In this document: positions 14,317-21,990 of the stretch, one piece after another | How the letters are laid out: each line of letters opens with the position of its first letter | How positions within the stretch are numbered: position 1 is the first letter of the stretch | Assembly (NCBI GenBank): GCA_002344525.1 | Contig: DDTJ01000052.1 | Span: 1 to 27,736 of the forward strand | Source of the DNA: Akkermansiaceae bacterium UBA2367 | Lineage (GTDB): Bacteria; Verrucomicrobiota; Verrucomicrobiia; Verrucomicrobiales; DEV007 | Length of the DNA: 27,736 nt | Reading direction: 5' to 3' | Made by a program: the position numbers and the translations under genes | Notes under the pieces: model-generated | Database searches by the model: none | What the model saw: only the letters and a program-made list of their open reading frames with translations | Told to the model about the DNA's origin: nothing

Positions 14317-16617
14317 TTGAAGAAAACGTTCATTCCCCGCATCCGGGAGCTTCTCTCCAAGCCCGGATACGAGCCGCTCAACAAGTCCGAGCTGGCGAGG
14401 GCGCTCCGTGTCCGCACGAACCAGCGGGCCGCCTTCCGCGAATCCCTCGCAGAAATGGAAAGCACGGGCGAGATCGACCGCGGTCGCAAATCCCGTTACC
14501 GCCTCGTCCCGCGCTCGGCCAAGGCGAAAGCCCCTTCGCTCGTCGGCACGATCCAGTTCTCCCGCGACCGCAAGCGACAGAGCGCCGTCTTCCTGCCCGA
14601 CGATCCCGCCGCCGTCCCCGGTTTCCAGGCCGGGGACCGGCCCCGAATTTTCGTGCCGGGGCGCTTCACCGGGACGGCTCTCGACGGGGACAGGGTCGAG
14701 GTCCATCTGGTCGAGCCGGAGCCTCCCCGCTGGCAACGCCACGTCCCGCCCTCGCGCCGGCCGAAGGAGCGCACGGACGCGGAGCCCCACGCCAAAGTCG
14801 TCCGGGTCGTGGAGCGAGTCCGCACCCGCGTCGTCGGGCGCTTCCACAGCAAGGGCGCCCGCGCCGCCCTCGCGCCCGAGGACGGTCGCCTTCCCGCCTC
14901 CTTCCGCCTCTCCTCCGTCCTGCCCGGGGCGGAGCCGGGCGACATCGTCGTGGCGGAGTTCACGGCATGGGACAGCCCGTCCAGCCAGCCCGTCGCCAAG
15001 ATGGTCGAAGTCCTCGGCCGCGAGGGCGATCCGGGCGTGGACATCCTCTCCATCGTCCACCGCTACGGGCTGCCGCTCGCCTTTCCCGAAGCCGTCCTGC
15101 GCGAGGCCGAGGCGGTCGAGGAGGCCATCCCATCGGGCGAAATCGCCCGCCGCGAGGACTGGCGCGGGCGCGAGGTCTTCACCATCGACCCGGAAGACGC
15201 GAAGGACTTCGACGACGCCATCTGCGTGACCGAGCGTCCCGACGGCATCTGGGAGCTCGCCGTTCACATCGCCGACGTCTCCCACTACGTGAAGCCCGGC
15301 TCTGCCCTCGACCGCGAGGCGCGGCGGCGGGGCAACAGCGTCTACCTCGCCGACCGCGTCCTCCCCATGCTGCCCGAGCCGCTCAGCAACGGCGTCTGCA
15401 GCCTGAAGCCCGGCGTCGAGCGGCTCACCCACGCGGCGATCCTCGAATTCGACGCGTCGGGCAAGGCCACCTCGGCCCGCTTCGTCTCTGCCGTGATCCG
15501 CAGCCGCCGACGCTACACCTACGAGGAGGCGTATGCGCTGATGCAGCTCGACCCCGCCGACCTCGCCGCGATCCCCGGCGAGGAGGAGCGCTCCCTCGCC
15601 TCGCACCTCTATCGCGCTTGGCGGCTCGCCTCGAAGCTGCGCGAGCGGCGCTTCGCCAAAGGCTCCCTCGACCTCGAATCCGCCGAGGTGAAGGCCATCC
15701 TCGACGAGCAGGGCCGCGCCGTCGGGATCAAGCGCAGCGAATACGACGAGAGCCACCAGCTCATCGAGGAGTTCATGCTCGCGGCGAACGAAGCCGTGGC
15801 CCGCGAGACGAGGCAGGCGCCCGTGGCCTCGCTCTACCGCGTCCACGAGGATCCCGACCCCGCCAAGCTGGAGGAGTTCGCCGAGCAGGCCCGCGCCTTC
15901 GGCCATCGCGTCGGCGACGTCTCGAACCGGGCCGAGCTGCAGAAGCTCCTCCGCGACATCCGCGGACGGCTCGAGGAGCACGGCCTCAAAATCGCCCTGC
16001 TCAAGAGCCTGCGCCGCGCCGCGTATTCGAAAGATCCGGTGGGCCACTACGGCCTCGCCAAGTCGGACTACACCCATTTCACCAGCCCCATCCGCCGCTA
16101 CGCCGACCTCGTCGTGCATCGCGCCCTGCGCCGCCTCCTCTCGCGCCGCCACGCCCCCACCGCCCCGGCGAAGGCCGATCCCGTGCCGGTCGAGGCCGAG
16201 CTGGAGGGGATCGCCGAGCACATTTCGAGAACCGAACGCATCGCCGCCGACGCCGAGGCCGACACGCAGCGGCTGAAACTGGTCGAATACCTCGAAAGAG
16301 TCTGTCTGGAGGAGGGGGAGCCCCTCTTCGACGCCATCGTTTTGGAGGCGAAGGCCGTCGGCGCCTTCGTCGAACTCGACGGCCTCTACCTGAAGGGAAT
16401 GATCCGCAGGGCCGACCTTCCGCCCTCGCTGGGCTACTCCTTCGACCGGGGCGGCGGAGCCTTCCGCGGACGCCCCGGCGTCCCGGATATCGGCGCGGGA
16501 TGCCGGCTCAAGGTCCGCCTCCACCGCGTTGATCGCGAGAAGGGTTTCCTCGATTTCATCCCCGTCACCCTGCCCAAGCGAAAGTCACGGCCTTCTCGAT
16601 CTCGGGATGCAGGCTGA
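14317..16617 (+). CDS. rnr: Ribonuclease R (RNB/S1 exoribonuclease)
   Basis: A 766-residue 3'-to-5' exoribonuclease that degrades structured RNA. In order: a winged-helix-like N-terminal domain (about 1-60, KKTFIPRIRELLSKPG), OB/cold-shock domains (about 70-240), the RNB catalytic domain with the Asp cluster in TIDPEDAKDFDDAI (about 289-302) and HYGLAKSDYTHFTSPIRRYADL (about 575-596), and a C-terminal S1-like domain (FDAIVLEAKAVGAFVELDG) with a short basic tail. I chose the TTG at 14317 because family-like sequence begins right after it. An in-frame GTG at 14248 would add 23 residues with no family resemblance, so the start is uncertain. The last 53 bp overlap the end of the convergent OsmC gene. 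Confidence 0.88.
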   Translation: MKKTFIPRIRELLSKPGYEPLNKSELARALRVRTNQRAAFRESLAEMESTGEIDRGRKSRYRLVPRSAKAKAPSLVGTIQFSRDRKRQSAVFLPDDPAAVPGFQAGDRPRIFVPGRFTGTALDGDRVEVHLVEPEPPRWQRHVPPSRRPKERTDAEPHAKVVRVVERVRTRVVGRFHSKGARAALAPEDGRLPASFRLSSVLPGAEPGDIVVAEFTAWDSPSSQPVAKMVEVLGREGDPGVDILSIVHRYGLPLAFPEAVLREAEAVEEAIPSGEIARREDWRGREVFTIDPEDAKDFDDAICVTERPDGIWELAVHIADVSHYVKPGSALDREARRRGNSVYLADRVLPMLPEPLSNGVCSLKPGVERLTHAAILEFDASGKATSARFVSAVIRSRRRYTYEEAYALMQLDPADLAAIPGEEERSLASHLYRAWRLASKLRERRFAKGSLDLESAEVKAILDEQGRAVGIKRSEYDESHQLIEEFMLAANEAVARETRQAPVASLYRVHEDPDPAKLEEFAEQARAFGHRVGDVSNRAELQKLLRDIRGRLEEHGLKIALLKSLRRAAYSKDPVGHYGLAKSDYTHFTSPIRRYADLVVHRALRRLLSRRHAPTAPAKADPVPVEAELEGIAEHISRTERIAADAEADTQRLKLVEYLERVCLEEGEPLFDAIVLEAKAVGAFVELDGLYLKGMIRRADLPPSLGYSFDRGGGAFRGRPGVPDIGAGCRLKVRLHRVDREKGFLDFIPVTLPKRKSRPSRSRDAG

Positions 16618-16975
16618 GGTAGACCGGGCAGCCCAGCGCGACGCGTTCGAGCGCCTCCCGGCGGGGATGGTCGGCGGGAAGCGACAGGGTCATCTCCACG
16701 GTCAGCTTCGCGATGCGGCGGGGCGGCTCGGGCGTCATCTCCTTGAGAACGCGCACCTTCGTGCCGGTCAGGTCGATCCCGTTCTTCTCCGCGTAGATGC
16801 CCATGATGGTCATCATGCAGGTGCCGAGGGAGGTGGCGGCGAGGTCGGTGGGGGAGAAGCGCTCGCCCTTGCCGTGGTTGTCGACAGGGGCGTCGGTCTC
16901 GATGGCCGAGCCGGAGGGGCCGTGGATGGCGGAGCAGCGGAGGCCGCCCTCGTAGACGGCGTGAATTTCGACCAT
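16565..16975 (-). CDS. OsmC family peroxiredoxin-like protein
   Basis: A 136-residue member of the OsmC/Ohr family, which reduces organic hydroperoxides with two cysteines. Both are present at the expected places: C53 in TSLGTCMMTIMG and C116 in ALGCPVYLSL. The GERFSPTDLAATSLGTC segment is characteristic of the OsmC (YhfA-like) branch rather than Ohr. The length is typical. Its 3' end overlaps the end of RNase R by 53 bp on the opposite strand. It lies 25 bp upstream of the start of nothing on its own strand: the next minus-strand gene ends at 17001 and is transcribed toward it, so the two may be co-transcribed. Confidence 0.92.
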   Translation of the reverse strand: MVEIHAVYEGGLRCSAIHGPSGSAIETDAPVDNHGKGERFSPTDLAATSLGTCMMTIMGIYAEKNGIDLTGTKVRVLKEMTPEPPRRIAKLTVEMTLSLPADHPRREALERVALGCPVYLSLHPEIEKAVTFAWAG

Positions 16976-17000
16976 GGCGGAGGGATGGGTGGAGGGTTTG

Positions 17001-17603
17001 TCAGGGCAGGCTCTTCATGACGCGCCCGGTCAGTTCTCCCTTCAGGGTGATGCCGAGGTCGGTGAACTCGGCGGCGATGACTTCGAGATCCTTCGCGAAG
17101 CGGGCGCTCTCCGTGGCGATCACCTTCACGCCGGTGATCGAGGCCTCCTCATGGAAGTCCCCGACGACGTGGATCTCCCTCGCGATGATGGCGACGGGCA
17201 CGGTGGTGACGGGCACTTGCCAATCCACTTTCCCGGAGGCGAAGTAACAGGTGGGCTCGGTCGGAGCGGCGTCCACGGTGGCGTCCGCCCCGAGATTCAC
17301 CGCTTGGTAGCCTTTCGAGACGAAGCGACCCGGTCCGAAGTAGAAGAGGCCGCCGGCGAGGGCGGCGAGGAGCAGGAGGACGAAGCCGAGGAAGCAGCCA
17401 CAACCGCGACCACAGCCCCGCTTCTGCCTCAGAGGCGGATAGGTGTCGGTGGGGTGGCTGCGATCCTTGGATTTCTTCCGTCCTTTGGGATCGTCGGACG
17501 AACCGTAGGTGGGGACATTCCCTTGGGGCGACCGGATGTCGGGGGGCGGAGGGATGTCCGGCGGGAGTTCCGGAGTTGGCTCAGGCTGGGAGGGATCGCT
17601 CAT
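17001..17603 (-). CDS. Membrane-anchored protein of unknown function with Pro-rich N-terminus
   Basis: A 200-residue protein. Residues 1-35 are rich in Pro and Ser/Asp, residues 36-62 are basic and polar, and KRGCGRGCGC (61-70) comes just before one membrane segment at about 71-92. The remainder is a likely extracytoplasmic beta-rich domain with short repeats such as REIHVVGDFHEEASITGVKVIATESARF and LEVIAAEFTDLGITLKGELTGR. I do not recognise the family. The four-cysteine cluster at the membrane face is unusual and could be acylated or bind metal (inference). It is divergent from the DUF502 gene and possibly co-transcribed with the downstream OsmC gene (25 bp gap). Confidence 0.7.
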   Translation of the reverse strand: MSDPSQPEPTPELPPDIPPPPDIRSPQGNVPTYGSSDDPKGRKKSKDRSHPTDTYPPLRQKRGCGRGCGCFLGFVLLLLAALAGGLFYFGPGRFVSKGYQAVNLGADATVDAAPTEPTCYFASGKVDWQVPVTTVPVAIIAREIHVVGDFHEEASITGVKVIATESARFAKDLEVIAAEFTDLGITLKGELTGRVMKSLP

Positions 17604-17622
17604 ACTCTGGGGGGAAGGATGA

Positions 17623-17647
17623 CCAATCCGATCTAGGGCGGGATTGG
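17623..17647. repeat. Short inverted repeat between divergent genes
   Basis: CCAATCC (17623-17629) and GGATTGG (17641-17647), with an 11-base interval, in the 91-bp gap between two divergent membrane-protein genes. It could be an operator or a hairpin; nothing else supports either reading. Confidence 0.35.
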
Positions 17648-17694
17648 CGGCCTTTCAAGGTGAAAAGTCCGTTCCTTGTGGGAGAGTGCCGCGC

Positions 17695-18387
17695 ATGAAC
17701 GACCCGGCCCAGAAAAGCGAGGCTTCCCTCGGCAACATCCTCCGGCGCTACTTTCTCACCGGTTTCGTCGCGGTCATCCCGTTGACGATCACCTGGCTGA
17801 TCCTCTCCTTCCTATTCAAATGGCTCTCGGCGATCGGCACCCCGATCTTCCAAGCGCTCGCCGAACTCGTCGGGCCGGAGTATCCGCTGATCGCGAGGAT
17901 TCTCGACAGCAAGACGACGCTCTCCATCGTCGGGGCGGTGCTCGTGCTGGTGCTCCTCGTCTTACTCGGTTGGTTCACGACGAACGTCATCGGGCGGCGC
18001 CTCTTCCATTTCTTCGAGGCCCTCTTCCATCGCATCCCTTTGGTGAAGACGATCTACGGCTCGGTGAAAAAGCTCGTCGCGGTGCTCGGCGACAAGCCGA
18101 AGGGCGGCTTGCAGCGTGTCGTCCTGATCAACTTCCCCTCGTCGGAGATGAAGACCGTGGGCATCGTCACCCGCACGCTGCGCGACGCCGGGACAGGCCG
18201 CGAACTCGCCGCCGTCTACGTGCCGACGACGCCGAACCCGACCTCGGGCTACCTCGAGATCGTGCCGGTGGAATACGTCGTCTCGACCGACTGGACCATG
18301 GACGAGGCCATGGCCTTCATCGTCTCCGGCGGGGCGATCGCGCCAGAGTCGGTGAGGTATGAAAACAAGGAAGGCGGGCAGGGGTGA
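17695..18387 (+). CDS. DUF502 family membrane protein
   Basis: A 230-residue protein with two membrane segments, at about 19-43 (YFLTGFVAVIPLTITWLILSF) and 76-98 (SIVGAVLVLVLLVLLGWFTTN). The family-typical segments follow: HRIPLVKTIYGSVKK, VVLINFPSSEMKTVGIVT, VYVPTTPNPTSGYLEIVP and MDEAMAFIVSGGAIAP. These identify DUF502, a widespread family of unknown biochemical function found in bacteria and plants (COV-like proteins). The ATG at 17695 was preferred over an earlier in-frame codon because the family match begins just after it. It is followed after 15 bp by a convergent gene. Confidence 0.88.
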   Translation: MNDPAQKSEASLGNILRRYFLTGFVAVIPLTITWLILSFLFKWLSAIGTPIFQALAELVGPEYPLIARILDSKTTLSIVGAVLVLVLLVLLGWFTTNVIGRRLFHFFEALFHRIPLVKTIYGSVKKLVAVLGDKPKGGLQRVVLINFPSSEMKTVGIVTRTLRDAGTGRELAAVYVPTTPNPTSGYLEIVPVEYVVSTDWTMDEAMAFIVSGGAIAPESVRYENKEGGQG

Positions 18388-18402
18388 GGGCCGGAGGGCT
18401 GC

Positions 18403-18927
18403 TCATTCCTTCTCGTCGTAGACCTCGATATCCACCAGCCTCCCCTCCCCCGTGAAGGTCGCATCGAAACAGACATCGCCGTGGCGGTAGCCGATTTCGA
18501 TCTCCTCCCCGTCATCCCACACCTTCTTGTCGCCGGGCCCAAAGAGGGCGGTCAGTTGCTCCTCTGTCGTGCCGGGGCCGATGAGGGTTCCGGCGGGTTC
18601 GACGAGGAGTTTCGCGGGGCGGAAGCCGGGCCTCGGTTCGTCCGGGTCGTCGTGGAGGAAGATCGTGAACTCGTCGATCCGACCGTCCACCACTCCGAAC
18701 TCGATCCCGAGCGAGAGGTAGGAGAGATGGACGTATCGCTTGCCCAGCGGGCGGAACTCCTCGCAAGGACCGAAGGGGGCGAGGGACTCGACAGGGCCGA
18801 GCAGGGGGATGCGGTTGAGCGTGCGCGAACCGGTGTCCCAGACGAGCTTCGGCGGAACGAGGGGCTTGGGGAAGGACTCGGTGGGGTCCTTGGGGCCGAG
18901 ACCGAAGAGTTTGCTGAACCATCCCAT
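18403..18927 (-). CDS. Unknown acidic protein (174 aa)
   Basis: I do not recognise the family. It begins MGWFSKLFGLGPKDP, an amphipathic N-terminus that could attach to a membrane, and has no signal peptide. The body is beta-strand rich: LGIEFGVVDGRIDEFTIFLHDD, a segment ending GTLIGPGTTEEQLTALFGPGDKKVWDDGEEIEIGY, and a last strand GRLVDIEVYDEKE. The TEEQLTALFGPGD...DDG..I.Y pattern resembles the beta-lactamase-inhibitor-like (BLIP/SmpA) fold, in which a helix is followed by a hairpin; this is only an impression. The start at 18927 fits the flanking DNA, which leaves 92 bp for promoters before the divergent dnaX. Confidence 0.68.
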   Translation of the reverse strand: MGWFSKLFGLGPKDPTESFPKPLVPPKLVWDTGSRTLNRIPLLGPVESLAPFGPCEEFRPLGKRYVHLSYLSLGIEFGVVDGRIDEFTIFLHDDPDEPRPGFRPAKLLVEPAGTLIGPGTTEEQLTALFGPGDKKVWDDGEEIEIGYRHGDVCFDATFTGEGRLVDIEVYDEKE

Positions 18928-19019
18928 GCGGCGAAGCTGCCACGGCCCGCCGGGGAAGGGAACGGGAAAATTCCGCGATTCTTCGTTTTCCTTCGCCCAA
19001 TTCTCCCTATGGTGTCGCC

Positions 19020-20777
19020 GTGAGCGACAGCTACCAGGTCTTTGCCCGGAAATACCGGCCCCGCACCTTCGACGACGTGCTGGGGCAGGACCATGTCGTG
19101 CGCACCCTGCGCAACGCCATCGAGCAGGACCGCCTCGCCCACGCCTACCTCTTCGTGGGGCCGCGCGGCACAGGCAAGACTTCGACCGCCCGCATCCTCG
19201 CGAAGGCGCTGAATTGCCCAAATGGCCCGAGGGCGGACTTCGATCCCGACGATCCCGTCTGCCGCGAGATCGGCGAGGGGGTCAGCCTCGACGTGCTGGA
19301 GATCGACGGGGCCTCGAACAACGGCGTCGAGCAGGTGCGGGATCTGCGTGATTCGGTGAAGTTCGCCCCCATCTCGGGCAAGTTCCGCATCTACTACATC
19401 GACGAGGTCCACATGCTCTCGAACGCAGCTTTCAACGCCCTGCTGAAGACACTGGAGGAGCCGCCGCCGCATGTGAAATTCATCTTCGCGACGACCGAGC
19501 CGCAGAAGATCCTGCCGACCATCGTCAGCCGCTGCCAGCGCTTCGACCTGCGCCGCATCCCCGCCGCGACCATCGCGGCGCACTTGCTCCACATCGCGAA
19601 GGAGGAGGGCCTGCGACTGAGCGAGGCGGCCGCCTTCTCCATCGCGAAAGGCGCGGAGGGCGGGATGCGCGACGCCCAGTCCATGCTCGACCAGCTCGTC
19701 GCCTTCTGTGGCGAGAGCATCGAGGAGGGAGACGTCTCGGAGATCTTCGGTTTCAACTCCGCCGAGGCCGTCGCGGAGCTGGGGGGGATGGTCCTGCGGC
19801 GCGACAACTCCGCCGCGCTCACCTGTCTGCACGGGCATGCCGAGTCGGGCAAGGATCTCTCCCGTCTCCTCGGCGATCTCATTGGCCATTTCCGCAACGT
19901 CCTCGTCGTGAAAGTCGATCCTGCGGCGGCGGGGGGCGAGATGCCGCAAGAGGCGGTCGGCCTCATCCGCGAGCAAGCCGCCGGGGTGGAGACGTCGCGC
20001 CTTCTCAAGCTCATCGACCTCCTCGCCGAGACCGACGCCCGCATGAAATGGGCGGTGAACAAGAAGCTCCACTTCGAGGTGGGGCTGATCAAGTCGATCC
20101 AAGTTCTTGGCGAAGCGAACCTCGACGACGTCATCGCGATGGTCTCGGCCGCGGCCACGGCGGCGGAGGGCCTTGGCGGAGGAACGGTCCTGCCGCAAGC
20201 GTCGGTCGTCGCGCCGCCGCCGAGAGCCGCCGAGCAGCCGTTGAAGGTCGCCGAGCCGACCACAACGCTGAAGACCGAAGTCGCAAGCGCGCCGAAGGCG
20301 GCGGAACCCGTGCCTGCAAAAGGTGATCTGGAGGGGGAGCCGCTCTGGGAGGCGGCGCGGGTCGCCCTGATCCAGGAGAAACCCCTGTTCGAGACGTGGC
20401 TGACGGCGGCGAGCTTCGTCTCGCACGAGGCGGGCCGGCTGACCATCGGCTTCTCCGCCGAACAGCGTTTTTTCCGTGAATCGCTCTCGCGCTACGAGAA
20501 GGACATCGAGGGACGCGTCGCGTCCCTCGCCTCCGGTCCGGTCCGCCTTGAGATTGTGGTGCGGGCCGACATTGCCCCTGCCCCCTTGCCCGAGATCGAG
20601 GAGGAAGAGGAGGCCGAAGCGGTGCCCGAACCCGTCGGCGGGGGCGTCGCGACCGCCCCCGCGCCGGTAGACGAACCCACCGAGCCGCCCGCAGCGGCCA
20701 ATACGGAGGACTTCAAGAACGACCCTCTCATCCGCGAGGCCTTGCAAGCCTTCGAGGCGCGGATCGTGAAATCCTGA
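19020..20777 (+). CDS. dnaX: DNA polymerase III subunit gamma/tau
   Basis: A 585-residue clamp-loader ATPase. The family opening YQVFARKYRPRTFDDVLGQDHV is followed by Walker A GPRGTGKT (47-54), Walker B with DEVH at 128-131, the sensor-1 region FATTEP, and the SRCQRFDLRR arginine-finger segment. Domain III follows to about 370. A Pro/Ala/Glu linker and a C-terminal tau-like domain (about 435-515) precede an acidic Pro-rich tail. The zinc-binding loop is reduced: after C66 only one more cysteine (C81) is seen, where most relatives have three. GTG at 19020 is used because the family sequence begins directly after it. ybaB/ebfC follows 24 bp downstream, the usual partner. A possible -1 frameshift site lies at 20468-20474. 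Confidence 0.95.
   Translation: MSDSYQVFARKYRPRTFDDVLGQDHVVRTLRNAIEQDRLAHAYLFVGPRGTGKTSTARILAKALNCPNGPRADFDPDDPVCREIGEGVSLDVLEIDGASNNGVEQVRDLRDSVKFAPISGKFRIYYIDEVHMLSNAAFNALLKTLEEPPPHVKFIFATTEPQKILPTIVSRCQRFDLRRIPAATIAAHLLHIAKEEGLRLSEAAAFSIAKGAEGGMRDAQSMLDQLVAFCGESIEEGDVSEIFGFNSAEAVAELGGMVLRRDNSAALTCLHGHAESGKDLSRLLGDLIGHFRNVLVVKVDPAAAGGEMPQEAVGLIREQAAGVETSRLLKLIDLLAETDARMKWAVNKKLHFEVGLIKSIQVLGEANLDDVIAMVSAAATAAEGLGGGTVLPQASVVAPPPRAAEQPLKVAEPTTTLKTEVASAPKAAEPVPAKGDLEGEPLWEAARVALIQEKPLFETWLTAASFVSHEAGRLTIGFSAEQRFFRESLSRYEKDIEGRVASLASGPVRLEIVVRADIAPAPLPEIEEEEEAEAVPEPVGGGVATAPAPVDEPTEPPAAANTEDFKNDPLIREALQAFEARIVKS
20468..20528 (+). promoter_or_regulatory. Candidate -1 frameshift site in dnaX
   Basis: In the reading frame the heptamer T TTT TTC (20468-20474) fits the X XXY YYZ slippery pattern. 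A -1 slip meets TGA at 20477-20479, giving a gamma-like product of about 485 residues. Downstream there is a small stem (20485-20489 with 20495-20499) and a strong 10-bp palindrome at 20508-20528. No upstream Shine-Dalgarno-like stimulator is seen, and the strong hairpin is farther away than usual. Confidence 0.3.
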
Positions 20778-20801
20778 CACTCATCCCATACTCCCCATTC
20801 T

Positions 20802-21116
20802 ATGAACATCGCCAAAATGATGAAGCAGGCCCAGCAGATGCAAAAGCGCATGGGCGAAATGCAGTCCGAACTCGCCGCCCAGGAGATCCAAGCGAGCGTC
20901 GCCGGAGGCAAGGTCGTGGTCACGGCGAACGGGGCGGGGGAGGTGCTCGGCATCAAGATCGACCCCGCCGTGGTCGATCCCGAGGATGTCGAACTGCTCG
21001 AGGATCTCGTCCTCAGCGGAGTAAAGCAGGCCATCGCCCAAGGCAAGGAGATGTCGCAGCAGGAGATGTCGAAGCTCACCGCCGGCCTCGGCTTGCCTCC
21101 GGGGCTGGGGTTTTGA
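20802..21116 (+). CDS. ybaB: Nucleoid-associated protein YbaB/EbfC
   Basis: A 104-residue DNA-binding dimer. The N-terminal helix MNIAKMMKQAQQMQKRMGEMQSEL, the central VVVTANGAGEVLGIKIDPAVVDPEDVELLEDLV strands and helix, and the final helix followed by GLGLPPGLGF are all family-typical. YbaB/EbfC binds DNA as a tweezer-shaped dimer and its gene usually follows dnaX, as here (24 bp gap), with recR often next; recR is not present. Co-transcription with dnaX is very likely. Confidence 0.95.
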   Translation: MNIAKMMKQAQQMQKRMGEMQSELAAQEIQASVAGGKVVVTANGAGEVLGIKIDPAVVDPEDVELLEDLVLSGVKQAIAQGKEMSQQEMSKLTAGLGLPPGLGF

Positions 21117-21146
21117 GGGACCGCCCACCCGTCGCCAACGTGGGTC

Positions 21147-21311
21147 GAAGTTCTCACGAACTTCGCTACGGTTCCGCTTGCAGCATGTGCGGAACGGTAG
21201 GCGAAGCCTGTAGAGAAGTTCGTGAGAACTTCTCCCGTCCGACTCGCTGGCGCCGCACATCGACTTCGCTACGGGTTCCGTTTGACAGGCCGGGGGCAGC
21301 GACCGAAGTCG
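21147..21311. repeat. Double-hairpin repeat element (GTTCTCACGAAC type) plus diverged half copy
   Basis: Arms 21147-21169 and 21210-21232 are reverse complements at 22 of 23 positions. Each arm contains its own small hairpin, GAAGTTC with GAACTTC. Nested inside is a 7-bp stem at 21171-21177 and 21189-21195. A diverged half copy follows at 21261-21311, repeating CTTCGCTACGG(G)TTCCG and closed by CGACTTCG with CGAAGTCG. The element fills most of the 238-bp gap after ybaB and has the look of a short REPIN or miniature element. Confidence 0.75.
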
Positions 21312-21354
21312 TGGGCATGGCGAGGGCGATGGACGCGGCAAAGAGGGTCGTATC

Positions 21355-21939
21355 ATGAACTGGAAAGGGTTCGCTGCGAGGGTGCTGGTCCCGGTGCTGC
21401 CGTGGCGGGAGCTGCCGATGACGTTCGCGCTGATGGTGGCGGGTGCCGCCGTCGCCGGTCTCTACGGGGCGCTGCACGACCAGGTCACCTACACGATCGG
21501 GCCGGAGTATTTCACGCGGATGAAGTTCGACCAGTTCGCCTGGGCCGAGCCGGAGGGGGTGCACCCCCGGATCTTCGCGGCGGTGATCGGTTTTCTCGCG
21601 ACTTGGTGGGTGGGGGCGCTGGTGGTCTGGATCCTCGCGAGGGTCTCCCTGTGGCACGAGTTCCGCCTTCCACCGCTCCGGGAGATGGTGCGGGCCTTCA
21701 TGATCGTCTTCCTCGTCGCAATGGCGACGGCGGCGGGAGGGTGGCTGTGGGGGCAGTGGCGGAAAAGGACGGGCTACGACGAGGCGTGGCATTCCCTGAT
21801 GATTCCGTTCGGGGTGGAGCGACCGGAGGAGTTCATGACCGTGGCCTACATCCACAACGCGAGCTACCTCGGCGGGATGCTGGGAACGGTCGCGGCGCTC
21901 GTCTATCTGGCGGTGGCAAGGAGGAGGCGGAGGCCCTGA
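21355..21939 (+). CDS. Conserved membrane protein of unknown function (194 aa)
   Basis: Four hydrophobic segments, at about 21-40, 73-97, 117-135 and 163-187. The segment GALHDQVTYTIGPEYFTRMKFDQFAW (about 38-63), between the first two segments, is a conserved signature of a family of uncharacterised membrane proteins that I have seen in several phyla; I know of no function. AGAGGG lies about 9 nt before the ATG at 21355, a fair ribosome-binding sequence. It follows the double-hairpin repeat and ends 51 bp before the monooxygenase gene, which has its own promoter-like sequence. Confidence 0.75.
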   Translation: MNWKGFAARVLVPVLPWRELPMTFALMVAGAAVAGLYGALHDQVTYTIGPEYFTRMKFDQFAWAEPEGVHPRIFAAVIGFLATWWVGALVVWILARVSLWHEFRLPPLREMVRAFMIVFLVAMATAAGGWLWGQWRKRTGYDEAWHSLMIPFGVERPEEFMTVAYIHNASYLGGMLGTVAALVYLAVARRRRRP

Positions 21940-21953
21940 CCCGCGCAAAGCGC

Positions 21954-21982
21954 TTGCCATCCCGCGGCTTTGGCTCTATCTC
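21954..21982 (+). promoter_or_regulatory. Predicted promoter of the small monooxygenase gene (leaderless spacing)
   Basis: TTGCCA (21954-21959), a 17-bp spacer and TATCTC (21977-21982), ending 8 nt before the ATG at 21991. No Shine-Dalgarno sequence lies in between. Confidence 0.45.
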
Positions 21983-21990
21983 GCCCCGCC

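Noticed and set aside
13582..16524. A 980-codon open frame on the minus strand running antisense to RNase R
   Set aside because: Only its last 206 codons are a real gene (the pseudopilin). The rest is the shadow of RNase R in GC-rich DNA: low-complexity, rich in Gly, Ala and Arg, with no family features.
18552..20780. A 742-codon minus-strand open frame opposite dnaX
   Set aside because: dnaX is unmistakable on the plus strand. The antisense reading is Arg/Gly/Asp-rich and matches nothing I know.
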